34,804 nt of DNA, taken from the NCBI GenBank assembly GCA_944383315.1, contig CALWPB010000010.1, forward strand, positions 1-34,804, read 5' to 3'. The notes under the pieces were generated by a model. The model made no database searches and had not been told where the DNA came from. It worked only from the letters and a program-made list of their open reading frames with translations. Shown in pieces: positions 10,294 through 18,794 of the stretch. Both the position numbers and the translations under genes were made by a program. This DNA comes from an uncultured Clostridia bacterium. GTDB lineage: Bacteria > Bacillota > Clostridia > Christensenellales > UBA1242. Position 1 is the first letter of the stretch. Each line of letters begins with the position of its first letter.

Positions 10294-10683
10294 ATGTTAA
10301 GCGCACTTATGTTCCAAGCCGCAAATGCTATGATGGGTATGATGTCTGGCAAACCACTTTTGGCTGATGGTGAAGTCGATGTAAATGACCCAAATACCCA
10401 GTGGGGCTGGGTTGGTGAAGTAGTTGATGCAATCAATACAATTCTTTACCCTATACTAGTGCTAGTAGGTACTGCAGGTGTCATTTATGCGGTTGTGCTT
10501 GGTGTTAAACTTGCTCGTGCTGAGAGTGCAGACCAACAGCAAGAAGCAAAGAAACGTATGATTAACTTCATTATTGGTTTAGTAAGTATTATTGCGTTGA
10601 TTCTTCTTCTCAAATTGTTCTGTACATACTTGCCACAGTGGATTCCAGAAATCAGTGTCGCACCTTCACCTTCAGGCAACTAA
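10294..10683 (+). CDS. VirB2-like T4SS pilin
   Basis: A 129-residue protein with two membrane segments, about 48-72 and 89-109, joined by a short polar loop (ARAESADQQQEAKKR). This is the arrangement of the VirB2/TrbC-like T4SS pilin families of Gram-positive bacteria. The N-terminal 40 residues are Met/Ala-rich and then acidic (ADGEVDVNDP), with no clear cleavage site. The C-terminus ends PSPSGN. CGGAGG lies ten bases before the ATG. It is the first plus-strand gene of the secretion locus, divergent from virD4, and is followed by a strong terminator, so it can be expressed at a level different from the channel genes, as expected for a major pilus subunit. Family placement rests on topology, size and context. 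Confidence 0.8.
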   Translation: MLSALMFQAANAMMGMMSGKPLLADGEVDVNDPNTQWGWVGEVVDAINTILYPILVLVGTAGVIYAVVLGVKLARAESADQQQEAKKRMINFIIGLVSIIALILLLKLFCTYLPQWIPEISVAPSPSGN

Positions 10684-10691
10684 TATTTTAT

Positions 10692-10738
10692 AAGTTGATA
10701 GTGGATAGTTTTATGCTATCGACTATCAACTTTTTTAT
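10692..10738 (+). terminator. Strong terminator after the pilin gene
   Basis: The arms aagttgatagt and actatcaactt form an 11-bp stem, extended inward by gatag/ctatc across one G/G mismatch and followed by TTTTTTA. It lies 9 bases after the pilin stop. Confidence 0.9.
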
Positions 10739-10798
10739 TTAAAAAACATTCACGTTTGCGTGTCAACAATTAAAAATTGTTTAAAAGGAGTATTTCAA

Positions 10799-12742
10799 GT
10801 GCCGAAAACATCTATTTTTGCAATGGTTTTAGTAGCGGTATTCTGTTTTGCAGGATGTAATTGGTTTGGTGCAGGTACAGGAGGTTCTGGTGGTAGTGGT
10901 GGGCAACCAAGTAGTGATGATTTTCCTGATGACCGCGTACAGCAGGGAAATACTGGCTTTCCGTCTGTCGATTACGATAGCGAAGAAGACGAACAACAGC
11001 AGAATGCCGCCCGTGCCGAGATTACACAAGGCATACGCGCAACCTATATCCCAAAAGCAGACGAAACAACAGACGATGCCATTTTGCAGGCTGATAGAGA
11101 CAAATTCAATGAAAATGCAGCCTTGCAGTATGAAATCGTAGCGCGCGCTATATTATATAATTTAGTTGGGCATTATGGCGAAACTGATGGTACGTCAGGT
11201 GAAACTGTTATATACGAATTTTTTGCTGACACTTCATTACTTCCTAGCGGAGACGCAAGCGAAACTACTGTCATACTTGAAGGCAATACCCCTTATCAAG
11301 CAAACAACACCTTACTTGAAGGCTGGGATTATGCAATAGAACAGCAAATTAGCGGGCTTGACGGAACGTATGACGAAAATACAGATACGTGGACGGTTGA
11401 ACGTGTGTACTCAACAAGTGCTGCTTGGAATTTTAGCCTTGGCACATCTATGATGGGCTCAAATTATAATGATACTTTTGTAAATACTTTTACACCGTAT
11501 GTGCAAATCAATTTAATGGAGTATTTTCTAAAATTACCAATCACGCCACTTTCCAGCCTAGAAAGTATGGGGCCGACAGCCCTAAATGCGCAAATTAACG
11601 AATATGTTGCGCAAATTGACAAATTAGGAATAACAGCAAATCAAGAATACGCAGACTTTCTTTATACATATATAGTTGACGTTATTGTCGGCGCTAGTGC
11701 AATGAATAGGGAAACCGCAAGTTTTACTTATGATGAACCTATGGATACCTACGAAATTACAGTACCAAGCGAAAACCCAGACGAGCCCGACACTACCGAA
11801 ACTGTAACAGTTTACTATGATATGGACGGCACAAGCGCACATACTTTTACGTCAAATACAATCTACAAATACAATTATGAATCAAATATCCGCACATTAG
11901 TAGATATGATTGCGGGGACTTACGACTCAAACGGAAACGAAGTAACTCCCGCAATTTCCGCTGAGTTTCCTACATATACGCGACTTGAAATCACTGATAT
12001 TGCTCCCGAAAAGTTCTTCACATCAGGCACGACCGATGAAGTGAGTAAACTAGATAATATGGACTACCGCGAATATTTAAGTGTTGTATGGTACCCAGAC
12101 GGCATACAGTCAATGAATGAAAACTTTGAAACGGTCATTGATACTGAATCAAAAATTTGGCAGTTTGATTACCTTACATTTATGATTGATAGCAAAAATG
12201 ATATCACACTTGATATCTATCTCCGTTTGCATATAAATGGCGAAAATCATATTGCCCACATTACGCGAATTAATACCGATTCAACACAAAGTTATGACTA
12301 TGAATTTACCAAAGAATACGAAACTGATGATAGCGGACTTGCTGACATCACGCAAGATAGTTTCTTTTTGGAAGAAAAAACAAATTTAAGTATGATTTAT
12401 ATTCCGCTCTTTTTGCCTGATTACAAAACTCAACTTGTTGACGAAGGTATTACTAACTCCGCAGAGAAAACTTTTTATAATGAAGAAAATGCATATAAAA
12501 ATACTTTTGCAGGCAAACTAGGTAGTAGTGTGTCATTTGGTGGGGAAGGCGATGACTTTATCGTTACTAATCACTATGGGGAAACGGTAGATTTGAGTAG
12601 TTATGCACTTTGCGCAGACGAGCTTGATTTTGTCGAAGTTATCTTTGTACCGCAACGGACACAGGGCGAAGATTACGATTACTCTTTTAAATTTATGATT
12701 AATGATATGATTTTTGGCGAAATCATTACAGAAGAGAGTTAG
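10799..12742 (+). CDS. Large surface lipoprotein of the T4SS locus
   Basis: A 647-residue predicted lipoprotein. I chose the GTG at 10799 because AGGAG (10786-10790) lies 8 bases upstream and the protein then begins with an ideal lipoprotein signal, MPKTSIFAMV to FCFAGC, with the lipid-modified cysteine at residue 20. An in-frame GTG at 10760 would add 13 residues, has no ribosome site and spoils the signal. After the cysteine come a Gly/Ser-rich linker and an acidic Asp/Gln stretch, then a roughly 550-residue domain rich in Thr, Tyr, Asp and Glu that I do not recognise. It should sit on the outer face of the membrane. A small inverted repeat, aacaatt/aattgtt (10764-10780), precedes the ribosome site. 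Its position between pilin and virB6 suggests an external T4SS component, but no family assignment is possible by eye. Confidence 0.85.
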   Translation: MPKTSIFAMVLVAVFCFAGCNWFGAGTGGSGGSGGQPSSDDFPDDRVQQGNTGFPSVDYDSEEDEQQQNAARAEITQGIRATYIPKADETTDDAILQADRDKFNENAALQYEIVARAILYNLVGHYGETDGTSGETVIYEFFADTSLLPSGDASETTVILEGNTPYQANNTLLEGWDYAIEQQISGLDGTYDENTDTWTVERVYSTSAAWNFSLGTSMMGSNYNDTFVNTFTPYVQINLMEYFLKLPITPLSSLESMGPTALNAQINEYVAQIDKLGITANQEYADFLYTYIVDVIVGASAMNRETASFTYDEPMDTYEITVPSENPDEPDTTETVTVYYDMDGTSAHTFTSNTIYKYNYESNIRTLVDMIAGTYDSNGNEVTPAISAEFPTYTRLEITDIAPEKFFTSGTTDEVSKLDNMDYREYLSVVWYPDGIQSMNENFETVIDTESKIWQFDYLTFMIDSKNDITLDIYLRLHINGENHIAHITRINTDSTQSYDYEFTKEYETDDSGLADITQDSFFLEEKTNLSMIYIPLFLPDYKTQLVDEGITNSAEKTFYNEENAYKNTFAGKLGSSVSFGGEGDDFIVTNHYGETVDLSSYALCADELDFVEVIFVPQRTQGEDYDYSFKFMINDMIFGEIITEES

Positions 12743-12783
12743 AAAAAATTTCACAAATATTTCACGTTTGCTATGCGATTTTA

Positions 12784-12812
12784 TTGCTTAATTAGATTTT
12801 ATTTGATATAAT
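12784..12812 (+). promoter_or_regulatory. Promoter of the virB6-like gene
   Basis: TTGCTT (12784-12789), a 17-base spacer and a perfect TATAAT (12807-12812), 44 bases before the TTG start. No terminator separates it from the lipoprotein gene, so read-through is possible. Confidence 0.75.
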
Positions 12813-12855
12813 TAGACAAATTTAGCAGTTAAGTACAAAGATAGGAGGAACTGTT

Positions 12856-15663
12856 TTGGCTGCCTTTTCGCAAATAGGTTGGAACCCGTTATCAGGGCTT
12901 ATAGATTGGTTGTCCGATGCGTTTCAAAACACAATCGTAGTACCAATAATGAATTTCTTCTCATACTTGATAGGTTGTATTTTTTATGGCCTTCAAATGG
13001 GATTGTTTTACATAATGGATGCGGTTCAACTTGTGTTCCGCCGTGTCGCAGGTCTTGATATTTACTACGACAATGGTGTAGCGGTCGAAGGCGATTTAGT
13101 AATCAAATTTTTACAAGATTCTACTGTGCAAGCAGTGTTTTTCTCAATATTGATTGCTGCTATAATTCTATTGTTTATTACGACATTTATAGCCGTTCTC
13201 AAAACAGAATTTGACGAAAAAGACAACGCAAAAGGTCCTGTTTTCAAAAGCGCACTCAAAGCCATTGCGTACTTTGCAATAGTGCCTGTTGTTTGTTTCC
13301 TCGGGATAATGGTGTCAAATATTGTTTTGCGAATGTTGGACGGCGCAACCTCTCGTGATGCTCAGTCTTTTAGTACTCAACTGTTTACGGCTGCTGCTTG
13401 GGATGCAAACCGAGCGCGAAATGATGCCGATTTTGCAAAAGAAGTTTATCTAAACTGTAAATGGATTCCGGGAATGTCTAGTCTTACATTAGGTAATACT
13501 AGCGAAGTCATTATTGAAGACCAGAATCAAGCATCTTCGCAGAGTAATACAAACCAAAATGCTTACGGTCAGTCTACATCAGGTGTTACACTGGCTGACG
13601 GTGATGTTACTCTTACAGCCTATGACCAAGAAGCGATTGCTGATTTAATTGACCAAGCATTCCGCGGGGCTTATGCTCCAACCACAGGCACTGCTACTAT
13701 TCACGGCAATAAGGGTTGGGATTACGAGCAAACGTTCAGTGTATTCTCAATTACAAGTTATGACCTAGTATTCTATTTTTATGACCCAATTTCGTACAAC
13801 TATTTGATAGGATATGTTGGTGGCTTCGCAATTTGTATGTTGATGTTAAACCTGTTAATCGGTGTAATTCAACGTATTTTTGAACTTTGTGTATTGTTCG
13901 TATTATCACCAGCAGCAGTAGCATTGATGCCACTCGACGGGGGCGGCAGGTACAATGCTTGGCGCGGTATGTTTGTAAAACGAGTATTCTCTGCATACGG
14001 TCCAATACTCGGTATGAACCTAGTGTTTATGGTGTTGACACTAATGCAGGATGTAACGATTTTCCCAGATGGTGGAATAAATGGTTTATTTAATGCTATA
14101 GTGCAGTTAATATTTATTTTCACAGGTCTTGTGTCTATTAGGTCGCTTGTTGACCTAGTAACCGAACTTGTAGGTCAAGGTGATGCACTCAAACAAGGTG
14201 AAGCAACAGGTAAACAAGTCAAAGACTTTGGTGCAAAGGCAGTCGGCGCCGCAGCAAATATTTATATGGCACCTGCCCGTGCTGCTAATAAATTTAGGAA
14301 AAATAGATCGGCTAAAAATCAAGCAGCAGCAAATTTGGAATACGATGATGATGGTAATGTTATTACTGACCCTGATAAAGCTGGAACAGGTACAAGAGGC
14401 TTGAATGCTATGACACGTAGACAAAATGCCCGTGGCGCTTTGGCATCTGCTGCTAATCGAATTTCAAGAGGTAGATATGGTGCTAATAATGATGCAAACA
14501 AAGAAGCTATTAGATTGCGTGAAGAAAATAGAACTCGCCGTGAAAATGCAGCAGAGCACTTACGCGCTGGTGGAAAAGTTTATGGTAAAAATGGCGAGGA
14601 TATGAACCTTGAATTAAAAGAAGGTTGGAAAAACTCAGCATTCAAGGAAGCAATAGGTAATGCTTGGGAAGCAACTGGTCTTGATAAGAAAGTTGAAGAA
14701 GGTGCTAAGAAATTTGGGAAAGGTGTACCTTTTGCTGAAGGTATAACAAAGCATTACAAAAAGAAAGCAGACGATAAAGCTGCAAAAGAAGCTAAAGAAG
14801 CCTTTTTGCAACAAGAAAAATTTAGGCAAGAATTGTATGGAAGTGCTGGCGGCGCTGGTGGCGCTGGTACAGGCGGTGCAGGTACAGGTAGTGGCGGTTC
14901 TCCAAATGGTGGCGAAGATGTCGACCTCTCACAAGGCGCTGGCGAAAATACTGGCGGTACAATCGCTGATAACGAAAGAATCTTCAACCAAAACTATGGT
15001 GGTGGCGATGGCACACCTGCAAACGTAAATGTAACGAATACTCCTACGGTTACAATTAAACAAGAAGATGCAGAAGAAAGTCCACCAGTAAATGTTACTT
15101 GGGACGATACAAAAGAAGTCAACGAAATGGACGATTGGATGAAGAATGTATCAATGAATGCTGACGAGATTAACGCAGAAAACTTCAAGCAATTAGGTAC
15201 AGACGACTTAACTGAAATGGGTAAATACAAACTTCAAATGGATTATGGCAATGACCCATCAAAGATAGAACAAATGGTAAGTCAAGACCCGCATTACTTA
15301 AAGATTAATGCTGACAAAGTTGACCAAGACGTATTGAAGGAAGACACTGATGCAGACGAACAAAGAATGCGTACTCAAGCTATGAATATTCAGTCTGAAC
15401 AAGCAGAAATGAAAACAGCAGAAGGCGATAAACTTAAGATTGATGACGAGGGTATTAAGAATGCTTTGGCTGCAATTAAAGGTGCTATCAATATTACCGC
15501 AAACAATATTGAAAATAAACTTGAAAATATTCAAGCAAATACTCGAGCAACAACTCAGAGAATTGATACTCAAACAACCAAGTTGGAAGGTATTGCAAAG
15601 GATATTAAACAAGTTAGCGAGAATACAGGAAAGAGAGACAGTGCTAAAAAACGCGGTAAATAA
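12856..15663 (+). CDS. VirB6/TrbL-like polytopic T4SS channel protein
   Basis: A 935-residue protein starting at TTG, chosen because AGGAGG (12843-12848) lies 7 bases upstream. The membrane part covers about residues 28-435: segments near 28-58, 92-116, 136-159, 314-357, 377-398 and 410-432. A roughly 150-residue polar loop at 165-313 is probably outside the cell. This matches the VirB6/TrbL family, which forms the inner-membrane channel. Unusually, a soluble tail of about 500 residues follows: basic and Ala/Asn-rich, a Gly/Ala linker near 662-686, an acidic region, and a helical, coiled-coil-like end (about 860-935) finishing in KKRGK. The tail is probably cytosolic and could contact VirB4, VirD4 or the 1158-residue protein; that is inference. 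It has its own promoter and a perfect terminator. Confidence 0.85.
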   Translation: MAAFSQIGWNPLSGLIDWLSDAFQNTIVVPIMNFFSYLIGCIFYGLQMGLFYIMDAVQLVFRRVAGLDIYYDNGVAVEGDLVIKFLQDSTVQAVFFSILIAAIILLFITTFIAVLKTEFDEKDNAKGPVFKSALKAIAYFAIVPVVCFLGIMVSNIVLRMLDGATSRDAQSFSTQLFTAAAWDANRARNDADFAKEVYLNCKWIPGMSSLTLGNTSEVIIEDQNQASSQSNTNQNAYGQSTSGVTLADGDVTLTAYDQEAIADLIDQAFRGAYAPTTGTATIHGNKGWDYEQTFSVFSITSYDLVFYFYDPISYNYLIGYVGGFAICMLMLNLLIGVIQRIFELCVLFVLSPAAVALMPLDGGGRYNAWRGMFVKRVFSAYGPILGMNLVFMVLTLMQDVTIFPDGGINGLFNAIVQLIFIFTGLVSIRSLVDLVTELVGQGDALKQGEATGKQVKDFGAKAVGAAANIYMAPARAANKFRKNRSAKNQAAANLEYDDDGNVITDPDKAGTGTRGLNAMTRRQNARGALASAANRISRGRYGANNDANKEAIRLREENRTRRENAAEHLRAGGKVYGKNGEDMNLELKEGWKNSAFKEAIGNAWEATGLDKKVEEGAKKFGKGVPFAEGITKHYKKKADDKAAKEAKEAFLQQEKFRQELYGSAGGAGGAGTGGAGTGSGGSPNGGEDVDLSQGAGENTGGTIADNERIFNQNYGGGDGTPANVNVTNTPTVTIKQEDAEESPPVNVTWDDTKEVNEMDDWMKNVSMNADEINAENFKQLGTDDLTEMGKYKLQMDYGNDPSKIEQMVSQDPHYLKINADKVDQDVLKEDTDADEQRMRTQAMNIQSEQAEMKTAEGDKLKIDDEGIKNALAAIKGAINITANNIENKLENIQANTRATTQRIDTQTTKLEGIAKDIKQVSENTGKRDSAKKRGK

Positions 15664-15692
15664 TCTTAATCTATCAGTATTAACTGTATTTC

Positions 15693-15723
15693 AAAAAACA
15701 CAAGCAACCCGCTTGTGTTTTTT
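15693..15723 (+). terminator. Terminator after the virB6-like gene
   Basis: A perfect 13-bp stem (15693-15705 with 15711-15723), core acacaagc/gcttgtgt, with a 5-base loop and T run. The A-rich left arm makes it a good terminator in either direction. Confidence 0.9.
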
Positions 15724-15827
15724 GCTATCCTTATCACTTGCCGCTTAAAAAACGTTACACAATATACGACAGCTCAAAGAATTTCAACCGCTTAAATACT
15801 TGTTTTTTGTTATTTTTATCAATTTTC

Positions 15828-15850
15828 CGCAAATTTTGACCGATTTTGCG
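15828..15850 (+). promoter_or_regulatory. Inverted repeat upstream of the virB4 promoter (possible operator)
   Basis: CGCAAA (15828-15833) and TTTGCG (15845-15850) form an inverted repeat with an 11-base spacer, centred about 30 bases before the -35 box. The spacing suits a dimeric regulator, but no second copy was found at the other promoters. Confidence 0.3.
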
Positions 15851-15869
15851 AAAAATGTAATCAATCGTT

Positions 15870-15897
15870 TTGATTTTGTGGGTATTTATTATATAAT
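15870..15897 (+). promoter_or_regulatory. Promoter of virB4
   Basis: TTGATT (15870-15875), a 16-base spacer and TATAAT (15892-15897), 48 bases before the ATG. Confidence 0.7.
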
Positions 15898-15945
15898 TAT
15901 ACGAAAACTATAAAAAAGTGTTTTGTTTTTAGGTGGTGCTGTTTT

Positions 15946-18669
15946 ATGAAATATATTCCGCGTAGAACAAAGGTTAAAATGGAGTTCGCGAAGGGTATCA
16001 CAATAGGTGATATCATTTTCGTTGCAATCGGTGTTGCAGTACTCTTGCTCTTGATTTTTAGTCAGGGTATAGATACAAATATGAAGATTTATTTAAGTGT
16101 TGCATGGGTGGCAATTATCTTTTCTCTATTTTTGCCAATAGCAGACGGTAAAAGACTGTTTACAACATTAGGTATTTTGTTTAAGTTTTTGGCATATAAG
16201 AAAAAATATTCCAAACGTCCTATGCGTAAGCACGTAGATATTAAAGAATTAATTCCTTATACAAATATTGCTAATGATATGATTGATTTTAAGGAATATT
16301 ATGCTGCGGTTATTGAAATACGTCCTATTGAATTTGGATTGCTTAATGAAGAAAAGCAAGAGGGTGTAATTCGTACAGTTGCGGATGCACTTAGATTGGT
16401 AAGTCCTACACAAAATGTGAGTATTGTTAAGACTTCAAAACCTATGGTTATGGACGGGTATATTTACAATGAAGACCGTAAATATGATGCTGTGCTTGAA
16501 CTCGCAAATGATGGCGAAATGACAAAGGAAGAAGTTGATGCGCGTAGTCAAATATTCGAAGCACGTATGCAACACTTGCGTGATTTGAGTAATATGGAAC
16601 GTACCTATATGGACCACTTCTATATTGTTATTTATGATAAGGATAGAGAAGGGCTAACAACAACCTGTGAAGGTATGATAAAAGCGCTTTCTTCTGGTAT
16701 TGTGCCGCTTATGTCTTGGCGACTTAAAAACAATGACTTGGCTGTTTTCTTAAAATCAAACTATGGTGAAGACTTTAACGAATCTGAACTCGGCTTGTAT
16801 TCAATGAATCAGTATGCGGATTGGACTATTCCTGACGAAATTGTTTTTAAAACCAACAAGACGGTAATTGACGGCAAAAATTATAGTAACTTCTCAATTA
16901 TAGATTATCCAATCTCTGTGCCAAATGCGTGGGCTTGGCCATTCTTCCACTTGGGAAGTACAAAGGTTGTTGTAAACCTTTCACCAATTCAAAAAGATAA
17001 GGCAGAACGTACTATTGACCGTTCTATTGTAGAACTTGACGGGCGTATGCGTTCGACTTTTAAATCAAGTAAACAAATTGATTTACAAGCACAGCACGAT
17101 ACTTTAACCGACTTGCTTAGCGACTTAAAAATTGGTAATGAAGACCTTTTTGACGTGCATATTCACATTATGTGTGCCGAAGCGGTTAAAAAAGAAGTGC
17201 GCGCTATTCTCAAACAAAATGGTTTTAAATATAGTGAAATGTTTGGTAGGCAAGTAGAAGCATTTGTCGGTACAAACATAAGTAAGATTGATAAGGATGT
17301 AGAGTCTAGTCGTAATATCCACACCACTTCTATTGCTGCAATGTTCCCGTTTATTTCAAACACTTTGCAGGATAGCAAAGGCTTTTATGTAGGTTATAAT
17401 TCATATCCTGTGTTTATTGATTTCTTTGTAAATATGGATAAAGATAATCCATTGCACGATGAACGTGTAAATGCAAATATGATAGTTATCGGTAAATCTG
17501 GTAGTGGTAAATCGTACGCAACTAAGACAATGCTGGCAAACCTTGCCGCAGATAATACGCGTATATTTATTCTTGACCCTGAAAAAGAATATACCGACCT
17601 TACACGAAATTTGGGCGGTAAATATATAGACGTCGGTAGTTCAGTACACGGTATCTTAAATCCTTTCCATATTATGACAAACCTTTCGGATGATGACGAG
17701 ATTTTGCCCGAACTTACTGGGGAAGAAACAGAGGAAGAACTCGCAGCCTACGAGAAGAAAAAAGAGGCTTTGAGCAAAAAATCAAGCGATAGTTACAATA
17801 TGCATTTGCAATTTTTGGAAGAATATTTTCGTATCATTTTTGAAGGTATGAGTGGTGATGCGTTTGAAATTCTTAACTCATTAGTAGTTGAAATTTATCG
17901 TAATAAGAATATTGATAACTTCACCGATTTGTCTACACTAAAACCCGAAGATTATCCTATTTTTGACGACCTTTACAATCTTATTAACAAAAAAATCGAG
18001 TCGGAAACCGATGAGTATATTCGTAGGAACTTGCAAATTCTACAAGTTTATGTGCAGAAGTTTGCTACTGGTGGACGTAACTCAAAACTTTGGAATGGTC
18101 CTACAAGTATTGAAACAGATGAAAACCTTGTATGTTTTAACTTCCAGTCATTGCTTAGTAACCGTAATATGTCTGTTGCGAGTGCGCAGATGTTGTTAGT
18201 ATTCAAGTATCTCGATAACGAGATTTTGAAAAATAAAGACTTTAATGACAAATATAAGACAAACCGTAAGATTATTGTTACGGTTGATGAGGCGCACTTG
18301 TTCATCAACCCTAAATACCCAGTTGCACTTGAATTTATGGCGCAAATGGCAAAGCGTATCCGTAAGTATAATGGTATGCAGATAGTTATTACTCAGAACA
18401 TAAAAGACTTTGTAGGTAGTAAAGATATTGAACGTCAAGCAAGTGCAGTTATCAATGCAAGTCAATATTCAATGATTTTCTCACTTTCACCAAACGATAT
18501 TACAGACCTTGTAAACTTGTACCGTAATGCAGGTGAAATTAACGAGGACGAACAAGATACCATAGTTACCGCTGGACGTGGTCAATGTTTCTTCATTGCA
18601 AGTCCGTACAGTCGTACTACATTTATGATTGAAGCAAACCCTGCAATCAAGAAAATTGCAAAATTATAA
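15946..18669 (+). CDS. virB4: VirB4-type T4SS ATPase with fused VirB3/PrgI-like membrane head
   Basis: A 907-residue VirB4/TraE-family ATPase, the energising core of the T4SS. Two membrane segments at about 20-39 and 47-66 make a VirB3/PrgI-like head. The VirB4 N-terminal domain follows (about 100-480), then a RecA-like ATPase domain with Walker A GKSGSGKS at 516-523 and Walker B IVTVDEAH with D781-E782. A charged insertion rich in Glu and Lys (about 585-610) lies between them. Near the end, QIVITQNIKDF and SMIFSLSP are typical family segments. The ATG follows AGGTGG, and the gene is flanked by its own promoter and terminator. All catalytic motifs are intact, so the machine should be functional. 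VirB3-VirB4 fusions are known in several T4SS classes. Confidence in the ATPase is very high, in the fused head moderate. Confidence 0.95.
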   Translation: MKYIPRRTKVKMEFAKGITIGDIIFVAIGVAVLLLLIFSQGIDTNMKIYLSVAWVAIIFSLFLPIADGKRLFTTLGILFKFLAYKKKYSKRPMRKHVDIKELIPYTNIANDMIDFKEYYAAVIEIRPIEFGLLNEEKQEGVIRTVADALRLVSPTQNVSIVKTSKPMVMDGYIYNEDRKYDAVLELANDGEMTKEEVDARSQIFEARMQHLRDLSNMERTYMDHFYIVIYDKDREGLTTTCEGMIKALSSGIVPLMSWRLKNNDLAVFLKSNYGEDFNESELGLYSMNQYADWTIPDEIVFKTNKTVIDGKNYSNFSIIDYPISVPNAWAWPFFHLGSTKVVVNLSPIQKDKAERTIDRSIVELDGRMRSTFKSSKQIDLQAQHDTLTDLLSDLKIGNEDLFDVHIHIMCAEAVKKEVRAILKQNGFKYSEMFGRQVEAFVGTNISKIDKDVESSRNIHTTSIAAMFPFISNTLQDSKGFYVGYNSYPVFIDFFVNMDKDNPLHDERVNANMIVIGKSGSGKSYATKTMLANLAADNTRIFILDPEKEYTDLTRNLGGKYIDVGSSVHGILNPFHIMTNLSDDDEILPELTGEETEEELAAYEKKKEALSKKSSDSYNMHLQFLEEYFRIIFEGMSGDAFEILNSLVVEIYRNKNIDNFTDLSTLKPEDYPIFDDLYNLINKKIESETDEYIRRNLQILQVYVQKFATGGRNSKLWNGPTSIETDENLVCFNFQSLLSNRNMSVASAQMLLVFKYLDNEILKNKDFNDKYKTNRKIIVTVDEAHLFINPKYPVALEFMAQMAKRIRKYNGMQIVITQNIKDFVGSKDIERQASAVINASQYSMIFSLSPNDITDLVNLYRNAGEINEDEQDTIVTAGRGQCFFIASPYSRTTFMIEANPAIKKIAKL

Positions 18670-18702
18670 AAAACGCAAGCAGTTTTTATGCTCGCGTTTT
18701 TG
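18668..18702 (+). terminator. Terminator after virB4
   Basis: aaaacgc-a-agca pairs with tgct-c-gcgtttt around a 7-base loop with one internal mismatch, followed by T residues. It begins at the virB4 stop codon. Confidence 0.8.
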
Positions 18703-18737
18703 TGCTAATCTCTCACCGAAAAATTTATAAAAGCATA

Positions 18738-18766
18738 TTGATTTTTATATATTTCTGTGGTATAAT
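18738..18766 (+). promoter_or_regulatory. Promoter of the 1158-residue protein gene
   Basis: TTGATT (18738-18743), 17 bases, TATAAT (18761-18766), with TGTGG just before the -10. The whole box closely matches the promoter at 32684-32712. Confidence 0.8.
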
Positions 18767-18794
18767 ATCAACAGATAAATGAGAGAGGTAAGAT

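Noticed and set aside
10760..10798. Upstream GTG start for the lipoprotein
   Set aside because: No ribosome site, it overlaps a small hairpin, and the 13 extra residues would spoil an ideal lipoprotein signal. The GTG at 10799 has AGGAG at good spacing.
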